The notes under the pieces: generated by a model
What the model saw: the letters and a program-made list of their open reading frames with translations, nothing else
Told to the model about the DNA's origin: nothing
The model's database searches: none
Position numbers and translations under genes: made by a program
From: Streptomyces tirandamycinicus
Lineage (GTDB): Bacteria; Actinomycetota; Actinomycetes; Streptomycetales; Streptomycetaceae
Direction: 5' to 3'
NCBI RefSeq assembly: GCF_003097515.1
Contig: NZ_CP029188.1
Location: forward strand, 806,001 to 870,000
DNA length: 64,000 nt
Part shown: piece by piece, positions 36,315-47,360 of the stretch
Layout: the number at the start of each line of letters is the position of its first letter
Position numbering within the stretch: the stretch's first letter is position 1

Positions 36315-37115
36315 TCAACTCGCCGACGCCGCAGGGGCGGTTGGGGCGCTCACATCGAAGCGCCCGGCGCGGGGGGCGGCTTTCATCAGGGCGGTGAGCG
36401 CACGCGCCTTGACTTCGCTCTTCTCGCTGCTGCCCCACATCACCTCACGGTCCCGCGTCAACTTCAGCGTGAGTGAATCGTACGAAATGACTTGTACGCT
36501 CAGCAGGTCCTTGACGATCGGGGCGGGCAGCCGGGAGACGACCAGGGCCGCCTCCTTCAGCAGGCGCTGCCCACCGAAGCGCCGGACGCCGGGGGACTGA
36601 TCCGCCGTCAATTCCACCAGTGGTACCGCCTTGGGCGCTTTGTCCACGGTGGCGAACCGGACGCCCTTGGCGTCCACTTCGACATACCGGGCGCCCTTGC
36701 GCATCAGAAGCACGGGCTTCCGCTCCGTCACGCGCAGTTCGACACCGTGCGGCCAGGAACGCTCCGCCTCGACCGAGTCGATCCGCGCGAGCCGGTCGCG
36801 CAGCCTGCTCTCGATCCGGTCCAGGTCCACGGAGACCATGGGGCTGCCGAGCGGGACACCGGCGGCCAGCTCGACCTCACGGGGTGTCAGGACCCGGGTG
36901 CCAGAGACCTCGACGCGCTCCGCCCGGACCCACGAGGAGCCGTACAGCACCCACAGGCCGCCGCCGGTCAGTACGGCGGCGGCGAGCAGGGAGACCAGGA
37001 GCCGGGGGGCGGGGAGCCGGCGGCGGCGCGGCGGCGGGCCCTTGCGGTCCCGGCCGGCCGGCGGCCGCCCGCCGGGCTTGCGCGTGCCGCGTTCGGCGGT
37101 CGTCGGTCCGGCCAT
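36315..37115 (-). CDS. ftsQ: Cell division protein FtsQ
   Basis: A 266-residue bitopic membrane protein. A Pro/Arg-rich cytoplasmic tail (about 1-38) is followed by one transmembrane helix (LLVSLLAAAVLTGGGLWVLY). The POTRA domain comes next (WVRAERVEVSGTRVLTPREV, then GVPLGSPMVSVDLDRIESRL), and then the beta domain (VELRVTERKPVLLMRKGARY). It scaffolds FtsL and FtsI at the septum; in Streptomyces it is needed for sporulation septa but not for growth. The ATG at 37115 lies 21 bp after murG. Confidence 0.94.
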   Translation of the reverse strand: MAGPTTAERGTRKPGGRPPAGRDRKGPPPRRRRLPAPRLLVSLLAAAVLTGGGLWVLYGSSWVRAERVEVSGTRVLTPREVELAAGVPLGSPMVSVDLDRIESRLRDRLARIDSVEAERSWPHGVELRVTERKPVLLMRKGARYVEVDAKGVRFATVDKAPKAVPLVELTADQSPGVRRFGGQRLLKEAALVVSRLPAPIVKDLLSVQVISYDSLTLKLTRDREVMWGSSEKSEVKARALTALMKAAPRAGRFDVSAPTAPAASAS

Positions 37116-37136
37116 GCTCCCTGCCCTTCGCCGTGC

Positions 37137-38225
37137 CTATCGGCGTGACGCGATCGCCTCGTACACCATTCCGACAAGCAGATCGTCTGCGTCCCGGCGC
37201 CCGAACTCGGAGGCCGCGCGGGACATCTCGTACAGCCGGTGCGGATCGGCGAGCACCGGGAGCACATGGCCCTGGACCCACTCGGGGGTGAGCTCGGCGT
37301 CGTCGACCAGCAGCCCGCCGCCGGCCTTCACCACGGGCTGCGCGTTGAGCCGCTGTTCGCCGTTGCCGATCGGCAGCGGTACGTACGCGGCGGGCAGGCC
37401 CACGGCGGAGAGCTCGGCGACGGTCATGGCGCCCGCGCGGCACAGCATCATGTCGGCGGCGGCGTACGCGAGATCCATCCGGTCCACGTACGGTACCGGG
37501 AGGTACGGCGGCATTCCGGGCATGTTGTCCACGTGCGGCAGTTCGTTCTTCGGCCCGACCGCGTGCAGGATCTGGATGCCGGAGCGCTGAAGCAGCGGAG
37601 CGACCCGCTGGACCACCTCGTTGAGCCGTCGCGCGCCCTGCGACCCGCCGGAGACCAGCAGGGTCGGCAGGTTGGGGTCCAGCCCGAAGGCGGCACGCGC
37701 CTCGGGCCGCATCCGGGCACGGTCGAGGGTGGCGATGGAGCGGCGCAGCGGGATCCCGACGTAGCGGGCGTCCCGCAGCTTGCTGTCGGGCGTGGACACG
37801 GCGACCGCGGCCGCGTACCGCGAACCGATCTTGTTGGCCAGCCCGGGGCGGGCGTTGGCCTCGTGGACGACGATCGGGACGCCGCGCCGCTTGGCCGCGA
37901 GGTACCCGGGCAGGGCCACATACCCGCCGAAGCCGACGACGGCGTCGGCCTTGGTCCGCTCCAGGACCTGCTCGGCGGCCTTGATCGTGCCGCGCAGCCG
38001 GCCCGGGACGGTGATCAGCTCGGGCGTCGGCTTGCGCGGCAGCGGCACGGCGGGGATCAGCGCCAGCTCGTAGCCCCGCTCGGGGACGAGCCGGGTCTCC
38101 AGGCCGCGCTCGGTACCGAGGGCCGTGATGCCCATCGTCGGATCCTGCCTCCGCAGGGCGTCCGCGAGGGCGAGCGCGGGCTCGATGTGGCCGGCGGTCC
38201 CCCCGCCGGCGAGTACGACATGCAC
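37137..38225 (-). CDS. murG: UDP-GlcNAc transferase MurG
   Basis: A 362-residue GT28 glycosyltransferase that converts lipid I to lipid II on the inner membrane face. The acceptor-side motif is [20 protein letters not shown], and [24 protein letters not shown] and [15 protein letters not shown] follow. The donor site includes [20 protein letters not shown]. The GTG at 38225 is 6 bp behind the ftsW stop. Confidence 0.96.
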   Translation of the reverse strand: MHVVLAGGGTAGHIEPALALADALRRQDPTMGITALGTERGLETRLVPERGYELALIPAVPLPRKPTPELITVPGRLRGTIKAAEQVLERTKADAVVGFGGYVALPGYLAAKRRGVPIVVHEANARPGLANKIGSRYAAAVAVSTPDSKLRDARYVGIPLRRSIATLDRARMRPEARAAFGLDPNLPTLLVSGGSQGARRLNEVVQRVAPLLQRSGIQILHAVGPKNELPHVDNMPGMPPYLPVPYVDRMDLAYAAADMMLCRAGAMTVAELSAVGLPAAYVPLPIGNGEQRLNAQPVVKAGGGLLVDDAELTPEWVQGHVLPVLADPHRLYEMSRAASEFGRRDADDLLVGMVYEAIASRR

Positions 38226-38231
38226 CGAAAT

Positions 38232-39702
38232 TCACCGCTCTCCGGACGGACGTTCCTTGACGCGCCGTCTCATCGTCTTCCATCTCATCCCGGGCCGCAC
38301 GGCCAGGGCCGCCTTCGCCGCGGGATCCTCCCGCGCGAAGGCGATCAGCAGTCCGACCGCGAACATGGTCGGCAGCAGGGCGGAGCCCCCGTAGGAGAAC
38401 AGCGGGAGGGGGACACCGGCGATCGGCAGGAGCCCGAGCACCGCACCGATGTTGACCACGGCCTGGGCCGTGATCCAGGTGGTCACACCTCCCGCGGCGT
38501 ACCTCACGAAGGGGTCCTCCGTGCGTCCGGCCACGCGGATACCCGCATAGCCTAGAGCCGCGAACAGCGCGAGCACCGACAGTGTCCCCGCGAGACCCAG
38601 TTCCTCCCCGGTGATGGCGAAGATGAAGTCGGTGTGCGCTTCGGGGAGTTGGCCCCACTTCTCCACACTCGCCCCGATTCCCGAACCGAACCATCCGCCG
38701 GAGGCGAGGGCGTAGATCCCGTGCACGGCCTGCCAGCAGCTGTCGTCCGGGCCGGGGTCGGTGGCGCCGACGCACTGGAAGCGGGCCATCCGGTTGGGGT
38801 TGGTCCCGATCAGGACGGCTCCGATTACCGCGGCGACGGACAGCACGCCCACGAACAGCCTCGTCGGGGCGCCGGCCAGCCAGAGCAGCCCGAAGAGGAT
38901 CGCGGTCAGGATGATCGCGGTGCCCATGTCACCGCCGAGCATGATCAGCCCGAGCAGGGTGAAGGCCACCGGGACCAGCGGGACCAGCAGGTGCTTCCAC
39001 TGCGTGAGCAGCCGCTTGTCCTGCTTGCGGGCCAGCAGGTCGGCGCCCCAGAGGATCAGCGCCAGCTTGCCGAACTCGCTGGGCTGGAGCTGGAACGGCC
39101 CGCCGAGGGAGATCCAGTTCTGGTTGCCGTTGACCGACTGCCCTATCCCGGGGATCTGCACCAGGACCATCAGGCAGGCGCTGACGACGAGGATCGGGTA
39201 CGCCAGGGCGCGGTGGAGCCGCAGGGGCATCCGGGAGGCGATCAGCAGCAGTCCGGTGCCGATGACGGCGGCCAGGAACTGCTTGCGGAAGAAGTACGAG
39301 GACGGCAGCGAGTACTTCAATGCCGTGATCATCGAGGCGGAGTAGACCATCACCAGGCCGAGCACGGTGATCAGCAGGCCGGCGCCGAGGATCACGTAGT
39401 AGGCGGTGAGCGGCCGGTCCCAGGCCCGGCGGGCCTGCTCGTACAGCCTGCGCAGTCCGCCGCCGCGGGGCGGGCGGGACCGGGCCGCCGCCGACGGCCC
39501 GGCCGTACGCCGCCGCGTCCGCGCGCGGCGCGCGGCCGCCGCGCAGCGCGACTCCGGCAGCCCGGCGAGGGCGGGCGGGCGCCGGGCCCGGCCGAGCGCG
39601 CGCCCCGGCGGTGAGCGGCTCGCGCCGGGCGGCCCGGGGCCGCCCGGTCGCCGCGCCGCCGGGGCGGCGGGGATCGGGCGTCGTGGTCGCGTCGGGTGGC
39701 AT
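38232..39702 (-). CDS. ftsW: Septal peptidoglycan polymerase FtsW, probable 5' frameshift
   Basis: The in-frame part from 39395 to 38232 (387 residues) is a clear SEDS protein: about ten transmembrane segments, NQNWISLGGPFQLQPSEFGK, KWGQLPEAHTDFIFAITGEE with the catalytic Asp loop region, and the end AGVPLPLFSYGGS. It polymerises lipid II with its partner FtsI. Upstream of 39395, coding-like sequence continues in the same frame (YEQARRAWDRPLTAYY), but no start codon exists there. The only good start is the ATG at 39702, which has GGAGGGG upstream and opens a different frame (PPDATTTPDPRRPGG). A one-base shift between about 39,600 and 39,480 would join them. Confidence 0.88.
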
Positions 39703-39764
39703 GTCGCTGTCCCCTCCAGGTCGTGGCCCGCGCCGCCGGGTCGTGACGGCGGGGCCAGGTCCGG

Positions 39765-41267
39765 TCAGGCGCGCTCGGCGGCGAGGGCGCGGACCGCGTC
39801 CGCGAACGCCTCGCCTCGCTTGTTGTAGTTGGCGAACATGTCCATCGAGGCACAGGCGGGAGCCAGCAGGACCGTGTCCCCCGGCCGTGCGAGCCGTGCC
39901 GCCTCGCGGACCGCCGCCGGCATCGCCCCAGTGTCGGTCCGGTCGAGGTCGACCACCGGGACCTCGGGGGCGTGTCGCGCCAGGGCTTCGGCGATCAGCG
40001 CCCGGTCCGCGCCCATCAGCACCGCACCGCGCAGCCGTTTCGCGGACTTCCCGACGATCTCGTCGAATGTCGCGCCCTTGGCGAGACCGCCCGCGATCCA
40101 GACGATCGGCTCGTAGGCCGCCAAGGACGCTTCCGCGGCATGGGTGTTGGTGGCCTTGGAGTCGTCCACGTACGCGACGCCGTCGACCTCGTCCACGTAC
40201 TCGATGCGGTGCGGGTCGGGCCGGAACGCCCGCAGGCCGTCCCGTACCGCGGCCGCCGGGACCCCGAAGGCGCGCGCCAGGGCGGCCGCGGCGAGGGCGT
40301 TGGCGATGTTGTGCGGGGCCGGGGGCCCGGCGCTGGTCCCCCGGGAGGAGGACGCCGCGATGTCGGAGACCTCGGCGAGTTCCTGCGCCTGCTTCTGCCG
40401 GTTCTCGACGAAGGCGCGGTCGACGAGGATGCCGTCCACGACGCCGAGCTGCGAGGGGCCGGGTGTGCCGAGGGTGAAGCCGACGGCGCGGCAGCCCTCC
40501 ACGACGTCCGCCTCCCGCACCAGGGCCTCGGTGGCGGGGTCGGCGGCGTTGTAGACGCAGGCGACCGTGTTGCCCTCGTAGACGCGGCCCTTGTCGGCGG
40601 CGTACGCCTCCATGGAGCCGTGCCAGTCGAGGTGGTCCGGGGCGAGGTTGAGGACGGCGGCGGAGTGGGCGCGCAGCGAGGGGGCCCAGTGCAGCTGGTA
40701 GCTGGAGAGCTCGACGGCGAGCACGTCGTACTCCTCGCCGCCGAGTACCGCGTCCAGCAGCGAGACCCCGATGTTGCCGACGGCGGTGGTCTTCAGGCCC
40801 GCAGCCGTCAGGATCGCGGCGAGCATCCGCACGGTGGTGGTCTTGCCGTTGGTGCCGGTGACGGCGAGCCAGGGTGCCGCCCGGCCGCCGTCCGTCCCGC
40901 GCAGCCGCCAGGCGAGTTCGACGTCGCCCCAGACCTCGACGCCCGCCTCGGCGGCCGCCGCGAAGAGGGGCTTGCCGGGCTTCCAGCCGGGCGCGGTGAC
41001 GACCAGCTCGGTGCCCTCGGGCAGGGTGTCGCCGTCGCCGAGGCGGACGGTGATGCCCGCCCGCCCGCCGTCTTCCTCGTTCGGGTCGCGGTGCGCCGCC
41101 GCCCAGGACTCCAGCTCCGCCGCCTGGGCCCGCGCGCGCTCGTCGTCACCGTCGTCGACGACGGTGACGACCGCGCCGAGGCCGTGCAGGACGCGGGCGG
41201 CCGGGATGCCGCTCACGCCCAGCCCGGCGACGGTGACGTGCTTGCCCCGCCAGTCCCGCGTACTCAC
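39765..41267 (-). CDS. murD: UDP-MurNAc-alanine:D-glutamate ligase
   Basis: A 500-residue Mur ligase. The N-terminal dinucleotide-like domain begins [19 protein letters not shown]. The ATP loop is [10 protein letters not shown], the central domain has [16 protein letters not shown], and the C-terminal domain has [15 protein letters not shown]. It adds D-Glu to UDP-MurNAc-L-Ala. The GTG overlaps the mraY stop by 4 bp. The open frame extends to 41729, antisense-like within mraY, and is not coding there. Confidence 0.96.
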   Translation of the reverse strand: MSTRDWRGKHVTVAGLGVSGIPAARVLHGLGAVVTVVDDGDDERARAQAAELESWAAAHRDPNEEDGGRAGITVRLGDGDTLPEGTELVVTAPGWKPGKPLFAAAAEAGVEVWGDVELAWRLRGTDGGRAAPWLAVTGTNGKTTTVRMLAAILTAAGLKTTAVGNIGVSLLDAVLGGEEYDVLAVELSSYQLHWAPSLRAHSAAVLNLAPDHLDWHGSMEAYAADKGRVYEGNTVACVYNAADPATEALVREADVVEGCRAVGFTLGTPGPSQLGVVDGILVDRAFVENRQKQAQELAEVSDIAASSSRGTSAGPPAPHNIANALAAAALARAFGVPAAAVRDGLRAFRPDPHRIEYVDEVDGVAYVDDSKATNTHAAEASLAAYEPIVWIAGGLAKGATFDEIVGKSAKRLRGAVLMGADRALIAEALARHAPEVPVVDLDRTDTGAMPAAVREAARLARPGDTVLLAPACASMDMFANYNKRGEAFADAVRALAAERA

Positions 41268-42334
41268 TTGTCGGCCGCCCAGCCCGCGTAGAAGATGCCC
41301 AGTCCCACGATGACGCACATGCCCTGGATGATCCAGAACCGGACCACGACCAGGACTTCGGACCAGCCCTTGAGCTCGAAGTGGTGCTGCAGCGGGGCCA
41401 TCCGGAAGACGCGCTTCCCGGTGAGCCGGAACGAGCCGACCTGGATGATCACGGACAGGGTGATCAGGACGAACAGGCCGCCGAGGAGCGCCAGGAGCAG
41501 CTCCGTGCGGGAGCAGATCGCCAGGCCGGCGAGCGCGCCGCCGAGCGCCAGGGAGCCGGTGTCGCCCATGAAGATCTTCGCCGGGGAGGTGTTCCACCAC
41601 AGGAAGCCGAAGCAGGCGCCCATCAGCGCGGCGGCCACCACCGCGAGATCGAGGGGGTCCCGCACCTCGAAGCAGGCGGCGGGGTTGGTCAGCGTCATCG
41701 CGTTGGCGCAGGACTCCTGGAACTGCCACAGGCCGATGAAGGTGTACGCGCCGAAGACCATCACGGAGGCGCCGGTGGCCAGGCCGTCCAGGCCGTCGGT
41801 GAGGTTCACGCCGTTCGACATCGCCAGGATCATGAACAGCGCCCAGACCACGAACAGCACCGGCCCGATCGACCAGCCGAAGTCGGTGACGAACGACAGC
41901 TTGGTGGAGGCGGGCGTGTTGCCCCGGTTGTCCGGGAACTGCAGCGCCAGCACCGCGAAGGCGATGCCGACGATCAGCTGGCCGGCCATTTTCGCCTTGG
42001 CCCGCAGGCCCAGCGACCGCTGCTTGACGATCTTGATGTAGTCGTCGAGGAAGCCGACCAGGCCCATGCCGGCCATCAGGAACAGCACCAGCAGACCCGG
42101 GATGGTCGGGTCCTCGCCGGTGATCACCTTGGTCAGGGCGTACGCGATCAGCGTGGCCAGGATGAAGGCGATGCCGCCCATGGTGGGCGTGCCCTTCTTG
42201 CTGCCGTGGCTGCGCGGGCCGTCGTCGCGGATGAACTGCCCGTAGCCCTTGCGGGCCAGCAGCTTGATCAGCAGCGGCGTACCGATGAGCGTCAGGAAGA
42301 GCCCGATGGCTCCCGCGAAGAGGATCTGCCTCAT
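41264..42334 (-). CDS. mraY: Phospho-MurNAc-pentapeptide transferase
   Basis: A 356-residue integral membrane enzyme with about ten transmembrane segments. Conserved pieces are [33 protein letters not shown] (with the Asp pair), [15 protein letters not shown], and [15 protein letters not shown] with the [10 protein letters not shown] loop. It makes lipid I from UDP-MurNAc-pentapeptide and undecaprenyl phosphate. Its start overlaps the murF stop and its stop overlaps the murD start, each by 4 bp. Confidence 0.97.
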   Translation of the reverse strand: MRQILFAGAIGLFLTLIGTPLLIKLLARKGYGQFIRDDGPRSHGSKKGTPTMGGIAFILATLIAYALTKVITGEDPTIPGLLVLFLMAGMGLVGFLDDYIKIVKQRSLGLRAKAKMAGQLIVGIAFAVLALQFPDNRGNTPASTKLSFVTDFGWSIGPVLFVVWALFMILAMSNGVNLTDGLDGLATGASVMVFGAYTFIGLWQFQESCANAMTLTNPAACFEVRDPLDLAVVAAALMGACFGFLWWNTSPAKIFMGDTGSLALGGALAGLAICSRTELLLALLGGLFVLITLSVIIQVGSFRLTGKRVFRMAPLQHHFELKGWSEVLVVVRFWIIQGMCVIVGLGIFYAGWAADK

Positions 42335-43767
42335 CGGCCGGCGACCTGCCCCTCGGCCGGAGGGGTGTCGGCGAGCAGCGCCTCGGCGATCCGCTCGAGC
42401 CCGGCCGACCTGGAAGCCTTCACCAGCACGACGTCTCCCGGGCGCAGCTCTCTGCGCAACAGGTCGACCGCCGCCTGCGCGTCGGACACGTGCACCGACT
42501 CCTCACCCCACGAACCCTCGTTATATGCGCCCAGTTGCAGCCAGGACGCTTCCCTGCCCCCGACCGCGACGAGCTTGCTGACGTTGAGCCGGACGGCGAG
42601 CCGTCCGACCGCGTCGTGCTCGGCCAGCGCCTCACCGCCGAGCTCGGCCATCGGACCGAGCACCGCCCACGTGCGCCCCCCGGCGGCCTCGGCGGCCGTG
42701 CCCATGGCGGCGAGCGCACGGAGTGCGGCGCGCATGGACTCGGGGTTCGCGTTGTAGGCGTCGTTGACGATCGTGACGCCGTCCGGACGCTCGGTGACCT
42801 CCATACGCCAGCGGGAGAGGGTGCCGGCCTCCGAGAGCGCGGTGGCGATCTCGTCGACGGACATGCCCAGCTCATGGGCGACGGCGGCCGCGGCGAGCGC
42901 GTTCGACACGTGGTGCTCACCGTACAGCCGCAAGGTCACGTCGCTGCACCCGGAGGGTGTGCGAAGCAGGAATGCGGGCTGTCCACCGGGCAGGAGTCGG
43001 ACGTTCTCGGCGCGTACGTCCGCTTCGTCCGACTCACCGAACAGCACGACACGTGCCCGGGTACGGGCCGACATGGCGCGGACGAGGGGATCGTCGGCGT
43101 TGAGGACGGCCACCCCGCCCGCTTCGGCGGAGGGCAGCGTCTCCACGAGCTCGCCCTTGGCCTCGGCGATCTGCTCGCGGCCGCCGAACTCGCCGATGTG
43201 GGCGCTGCCGACGTTCAGCACCACGCCGACGCGGGGCGGGGTGAGCTGGGTGAGGTAGCGGATGTGGCCGATGCCGCGGGCGCCCATCTCGAGGACCAGG
43301 AACCGGGTCTCGTCGGTGGCGCTGAGCGCGGTCAGCGGCAGACCGATCTCGTTGTTGAGCGAGCCGGGGGTCCACACGGTCGGCGCCTTGCGGCGCAGCA
43401 CCTGGGCGATGAGGTCCTTGGTGCTCGTCTTCCCCGCGGAGCCGGTGAGGGCCACCAGGGTGGCGCCGAGGCGCCGCACCACGGCGCGGGCCAGCGCGCC
43501 GAGGGCCCTCTGGACGTCGTCCACGACGACGGCGGGAACACCGACGGGCCGCGAGGCCAGTACGGCGGCCGCACCCGCGGCGACCACGTCCGCGGCGTAG
43601 TCGTGGCCGTCGACGCGGGCGCCGGCGAAGGCGACGAAGAGGCTGCCGGGCACGACCTCGCGGGAGTCGCGGACGACGGGCCCGGTGACGCGTACGGACG
43701 GATCCGGTATGTCGTGGAGCTGCCCGCCGACGGCTTCGGCGATCTCGGCGAGGGAGAGGCTGATCAC
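42331..43767 (-). CDS. murF: UDP-MurNAc-tripeptide:D-Ala-D-Ala ligase
   Basis: A 478-residue Mur ligase. The N terminus reads [16 protein letters not shown], the ATP loop is [12 protein letters not shown], and [20 protein letters not shown] and [17 protein letters not shown] follow. It adds D-Ala-D-Ala to complete the pentapeptide. I chose the GTG at 43767 because GGGGGATGA, which contains the murE stop, sits just upstream as ribosome binding site. A GTG at 43782 is also in frame. Two degraded copies of this gene occur at 53.3-55.3 kb. Confidence 0.95.
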   Translation of the reverse strand: MISLSLAEIAEAVGGQLHDIPDPSVRVTGPVVRDSREVVPGSLFVAFAGARVDGHDYAADVVAAGAAAVLASRPVGVPAVVVDDVQRALGALARAVVRRLGATLVALTGSAGKTSTKDLIAQVLRRKAPTVWTPGSLNNEIGLPLTALSATDETRFLVLEMGARGIGHIRYLTQLTPPRVGVVLNVGSAHIGEFGGREQIAEAKGELVETLPSAEAGGVAVLNADDPLVRAMSARTRARVVLFGESDEADVRAENVRLLPGGQPAFLLRTPSGCSDVTLRLYGEHHVSNALAAAAVAHELGMSVDEIATALSEAGTLSRWRMEVTERPDGVTIVNDAYNANPESMRAALRALAAMGTAAEAAGGRTWAVLGPMAELGGEALAEHDAVGRLAVRLNVSKLVAVGGREASWLQLGAYNEGSWGEESVHVSDAQAAVDLLRRELRPGDVVLVKASRSAGLERIAEALLADTPPAEGQVAGR

Positions 43768-43771
43768 TGGT

Positions 43772-45466
43772 TCATCCCCCACTGTTCTTTCGGCTGTGCT
43801 CGATCGCTTCGCGGAGCACCCGGCGGTCGTCGAAGGGGCGCACCACCCCGGCGATGTCCTGCCCCTGCTCGTGCCCCTTGCCGGCGACCAGCACGGTGTC
43901 GCCGGGCGCGGCGCGGGCGACGGCCGCGGCGATGGCGGCGGCCCGGTCCGCCTCCACCAGCACGTCGCCGCGCTTGTGGGAGGGCACCTCGGCCGCGCCC
44001 GCGAGCATCGCGGCGAGGATCGCGAGCGGGTCCTCGGAGCGGGGGTTGTCCGAGGTGAGGACGGCGGTGTCGGCGTAGCGGGCGGCGGCCGCGCCCATCG
44101 GGCCGCGCTTGGTCCGGTCGCGGTCGCCGCCGCAGCCGAGCACGATGTGCAGCCGGCCCTCGGTGACCTTGCGCAGGGAGCGCAGCACCGATTCGACCGC
44201 GTCCGTCTTGTGCGCGTAGTCGACCACCGCGAGGTACGGCTGGCCGGCGTCGACGCGCTCGAGCCGGCCGGGGACGCCCGGTACCGCGGCGACGCCGTCG
44301 GCCGCGGTCTGCGGGTCGATGCCCGCGACGGCGAGGGCGACGATCGCGGCGAGCGTGTTGGCGACGTTGAAGGGGCCCGGCAGCGGGGCCTTGGCGCGCA
44401 GCCGCTCGCCCTGGGGGCCGAGGACGGTGAACGTGGAGCCCAGCGGGCCGACTTCGACGTCGTCGGCGCGCCAGTCGGCGTCGGGGTGGCCCTCGGCGGA
44501 GAACGTGACGACGGGGATCGCGGACTCCGTGACCAGCCGCTGCCCGTACTCGTCGTCGAGGTTGACGACGCCCCGCCTGGCGCGGGCCGGGGTGAACAGC
44601 TGGGCCTTCGCCTGGAAGTAGTCCTCCATGCCGGAGTGGAACTCCATGTGCTCCGGCGAGAGGTTGCTGAAGACGGCGACGTCGAACACGCAGCCGTCGA
44701 CCCGGCCGAGCACCAGGGCGTGGCTGGACACCTCCATGGCCACCGACTCGGTGCCGCGCTCGCGCATCACGGCGAACAGGGCCTGCAGATCGGTGGCTTC
44801 GGGGGTGGTGCGCTCCGACTTGATGCGCTCCTCGCCGATGCGCATCTCGACCGTGCCGATCAGGCCGGTGCGGTGGCCCGCGCCGCGCAGACCGCCCTCG
44901 ACGAGGTACGCCGTGGTGGTCTTGCCGGAGGTGCCGGTGATGCCGATCTGCAGCAGCGCCTCTCCGGGGCGTCCGTAGATCTCGGCGGCGAGTTCGCCCA
45001 TCCTGCCGCGCGGGTCCTCGGTGACCAGGACGGGCAGGCCGGTCCCGGCGGCGCGTTCGGCGCCCGTCGGGTCGGTGAGGATCGCGGCGGCGCCGAGATC
45101 CCTGGCCTGGGCGACGTAGTCGGCGCCGTGCAGCCGGGCGCCGGGCAGAGCGGCGTACACGTCTCCGGGGCGCACCGCGCGGGAGTCGTGCGTGATGCCG
45201 GTGACCGCGCCGGAGCCCGGGGGCTCGACCCCCAGCCGGGCGGCCAGCTCTGCGAGGTCGGTCGGGCGGACCTCGGCCGGACGGGGAGGGGCGGTTCGGT
45301 ACTGATCAGCTTGTGGCACGGCGGTGAGCGTACCGGCAGTACCGGGACCGGCGCGAAATGAGGGGCCCTGCCGGGAGCCGCGGGCGCCCGGGGAGGGGGC
45401 TTCGGCGGGCGGGGGCGGGGCGGACCCCGGGGAGCGGTTCCCGGGGTCCGGCGTGACGGTTCTCAC
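43772..45466 (-). CDS. murE: UDP-MurNAc-dipeptide:diaminopimelate ligase
   Basis: A 564-residue Mur ligase. The core begins DLAELAARLGVEP. The ATP loop is ITGTSGKTTTAYL, and VAMEVSSHALVLGRVDG and YAHKTDAVESVL follow. TSDNPRSEDP carries the DNPR motif that selects diaminopimelate (LL-DAP in Streptomyces). The best start is the GTG at 45466, with GGGAGG eight bases upstream, 17 bp after the ftsI stop. It adds a Pro/Gly-rich tail of about 50 residues before the core. A GTG at 45319 would remove it but has no binding site. Degraded copies lie at 52.1-53.3 and 55.4-56.4 kb. Confidence 0.95.
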   Translation of the reverse strand: MRTVTPDPGNRSPGSAPPPPAEAPSPGARGSRQGPSFRAGPGTAGTLTAVPQADQYRTAPPRPAEVRPTDLAELAARLGVEPPGSGAVTGITHDSRAVRPGDVYAALPGARLHGADYVAQARDLGAAAILTDPTGAERAAGTGLPVLVTEDPRGRMGELAAEIYGRPGEALLQIGITGTSGKTTTAYLVEGGLRGAGHRTGLIGTVEMRIGEERIKSERTTPEATDLQALFAVMRERGTESVAMEVSSHALVLGRVDGCVFDVAVFSNLSPEHMEFHSGMEDYFQAKAQLFTPARARRGVVNLDDEYGQRLVTESAIPVVTFSAEGHPDADWRADDVEVGPLGSTFTVLGPQGERLRAKAPLPGPFNVANTLAAIVALAVAGIDPQTAADGVAAVPGVPGRLERVDAGQPYLAVVDYAHKTDAVESVLRSLRKVTEGRLHIVLGCGGDRDRTKRGPMGAAAARYADTAVLTSDNPRSEDPLAILAAMLAGAAEVPSHKRGDVLVEADRAAAIAAAVARAAPGDTVLVAGKGHEQGQDIAGVVRPFDDRRVLREAIEHSRKNSGG

Positions 45467-45483
45467 TGGCTGTTCCTCCCGGG

Positions 45484-47358
45484 TCACGCGCCGGGGTCGA
45501 AGCTGACCGGCAGGCGCGCGGGAGCCGCGCCGGTCGGCGCGACCTGCTGGGTCTTGAGCGCGAACTCCATGACCTTCTTGTAGACGGGGCCGCAGATCTG
45601 GCCTCCGAAGTAGCTTCCCCGGGTCGGGTTCTGGATCGCGCAGTAGACGGTGATCCGGGGCTTGTCGGCGGGCGCGAAGCCGGCGAACGAGGCGGTGTAG
45701 CCCCGGTAGCGGCCGAGTTCGGGATCGACGCGGTTCGCGGTGCCGGTCTTCCCGGCGACGCGGTAGCCGGGGATGTGGGCCTTGGTGCCGGTGCCCTCCT
45801 CGTTCCCCACGACCGACTCGAGCATGGTGGCCAGGGTCTTCGCGGTCTTCTCGCTCACCACCCGGGTCTTCTCCGGCTCCGGGGCCGGGATGAAGCGCCC
45901 GCCGGGACCGCGGGTGCCGCGGACCAGGGTGGGTTCGACGCGCACGCCGCCGTTGGCGATGGTCGAGTAGACGGAGGCGGCCTGCATGGCGTTGATCGAC
46001 AGCCCCTGGCCGAAGGGGATCGTGTACTGCTGGGAGGTCGACCAGTCCTGCGGCTTGGCGAGGATGCCGGGGCTCTCGCCCGGGTACCCGAGGCCGGTCG
46101 GGCTGCCGATGCCGAACTTCCTGAGGTAGGAGTGGAGGACGCGGTTGGCCTGGCCCTGGGTCTTCCCCAGCTGTCCGGTCGCCAGGATCGTCCCGATGTT
46201 GCTGGACTTGGCGAGCACGCCGTTGAGCGTCAGGTACCAGGTGGGGTGGTCGACGTCGTCCTTGAAGAGCCGGTCGCCGCGGTGGAGCCGGTTGGGCACG
46301 GTGACATGGGTGGCCGGGGTGGCGGCCCGCTCCTCCAGCACGGCGGCCATGGACATGACCTTGCTGGTGGAGCCGGGCTCGTAGACGTCCTGGAGGGCCG
46401 CGTTGCCCATGGCGGCGGGGTCGGCCCGCGAGACGTCGTTGGGGTTGAAGCCCGGTGCGTTGGCCATCGCCAGGACCTCGCCGGTCCTGGTGTCCTGGAC
46501 CACCACATAGCCGCGGTCCGCCTTGGACTTCGCCACCTGGTCGCCGATCGCGCGCTGCGCGGCCCACTGGATGTCGCGGTCGATCGTCAGCTCGATGTCG
46601 GAGCCGGGGACGGCGGGCTTCTCCCTGGTCCCGGCGGTGGGCACCCGGCGGCCGCCCGACTGCGCGTAGGTGATGCTGCCGTCCCTGCCCGCGAGTTCCT
46701 CGTCGAGCATGGACTCCAGGCCGCCGGCGCCGCGGCCCTCGGCGTTGACCCAGCCCAGTATCCCGGCCGCGAGATCGCCGTTGGGGTACACCCGCCGGCT
46801 GCTGGACTCCTGGAAGACGCCCGCGAGGACGTTGGCGCCGGGGCCGCCCTTGGCCCTGTCGGCGGCGGCCTTCGCGGCGAAGACGCCCTTGAGGTCCTTG
46901 ATCTGCTTCCAGACCTGCGGGGTCTGGCGGCGGGCGAGGACGGTGTAGCGGGACTTCGGGGCCTTCAGCTTGTTCGCGAGCTCGGCCGGGTCGGCGGCCA
47001 GGATCGGTGCGAGCAGCGCCGCGGCCTGCTCCGGCGCGTCCGGGGCCTTGCTCTCCTCGGGTGTGAACATCTTGGGGTCGGCGGTGATGTCGTGCGCGTC
47101 GACGGTGGTGGCCAGCGCGATCCCGGCCCGGTCCGTGATCCGGCCGCGCTCGGCCGCCAGCGTGTGGCTGGTGTAGCGGTTCTTCTCCGCCATGGCGGCG
47201 TACGTACCGGCGTCGACGGCCTGCACCTGCAGCAGCCGGACCACGAACGCCAGCATGACGAGGGTGAGGGCGAGGCTGACCAGCCGCAGCCGCGGGCGGG
47301 GGTTGCCGAGCCGGATCCGGCCGGGCGCGGCGGGCCGCCGCGTCGGCGCGGGCCGGCG
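45484..47358 (-). CDS. ftsI: Septal transpeptidase FtsI (PBP3), 5' end cut off
   Basis: About 620 residues of a class B penicillin-binding protein. One transmembrane helix (LVSLALTLVMLAFVVRLLQV) follows a short Arg/Pro-rich tail. The pedestal domain comes next (TSHTLAAERGRITDRAGIAL). Transpeptidase motifs are YEPGSTSKVM (SxxK), KSSNIGT (SxN) and VAGKTGTA (KTG). It cross-links septal peptidoglycan with FtsW. The coding similarity stops abruptly at about 47,358, where a subtilase fragment in the opposite orientation begins, so the native start codon and roughly 30-50 residues are missing here. A corrupted version of that N terminus is visible at about 50,316-50,480. Confidence 0.93.
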   Translation of the reverse strand, partial: RRPAPTRRPAAPGRIRLGNPRPRLRLVSLALTLVMLAFVVRLLQVQAVDAGTYAAMAEKNRYTSHTLAAERGRITDRAGIALATTVDAHDITADPKMFTPEESKAPDAPEQAAALLAPILAADPAELANKLKAPKSRYTVLARRQTPQVWKQIKDLKGVFAAKAAADRAKGGPGANVLAGVFQESSSRRVYPNGDLAAGILGWVNAEGRGAGGLESMLDEELAGRDGSITYAQSGGRRVPTAGTREKPAVPGSDIELTIDRDIQWAAQRAIGDQVAKSKADRGYVVVQDTRTGEVLAMANAPGFNPNDVSRADPAAMGNAALQDVYEPGSTSKVMSMAAVLEERAATPATHVTVPNRLHRGDRLFKDDVDHPTWYLTLNGVLAKSSNIGTILATGQLGKTQGQANRVLHSYLRKFGIGSPTGLGYPGESPGILAKPQDWSTSQQYTIPFGQGLSINAMQAASVYSTIANGGVRVEPTLVRGTRGPGGRFIPAPEPEKTRVVSEKTAKTLATMLESVVGNEEGTGTKAHIPGYRVAGKTGTANRVDPELGRYRGYTASFAGFAPADKPRITVYCAIQNPTRGSYFGGQICGPVYKKVMEFALKTQQVAPTGAAPARLPVSFDPGA

Positions 47359-47360
47359 GG

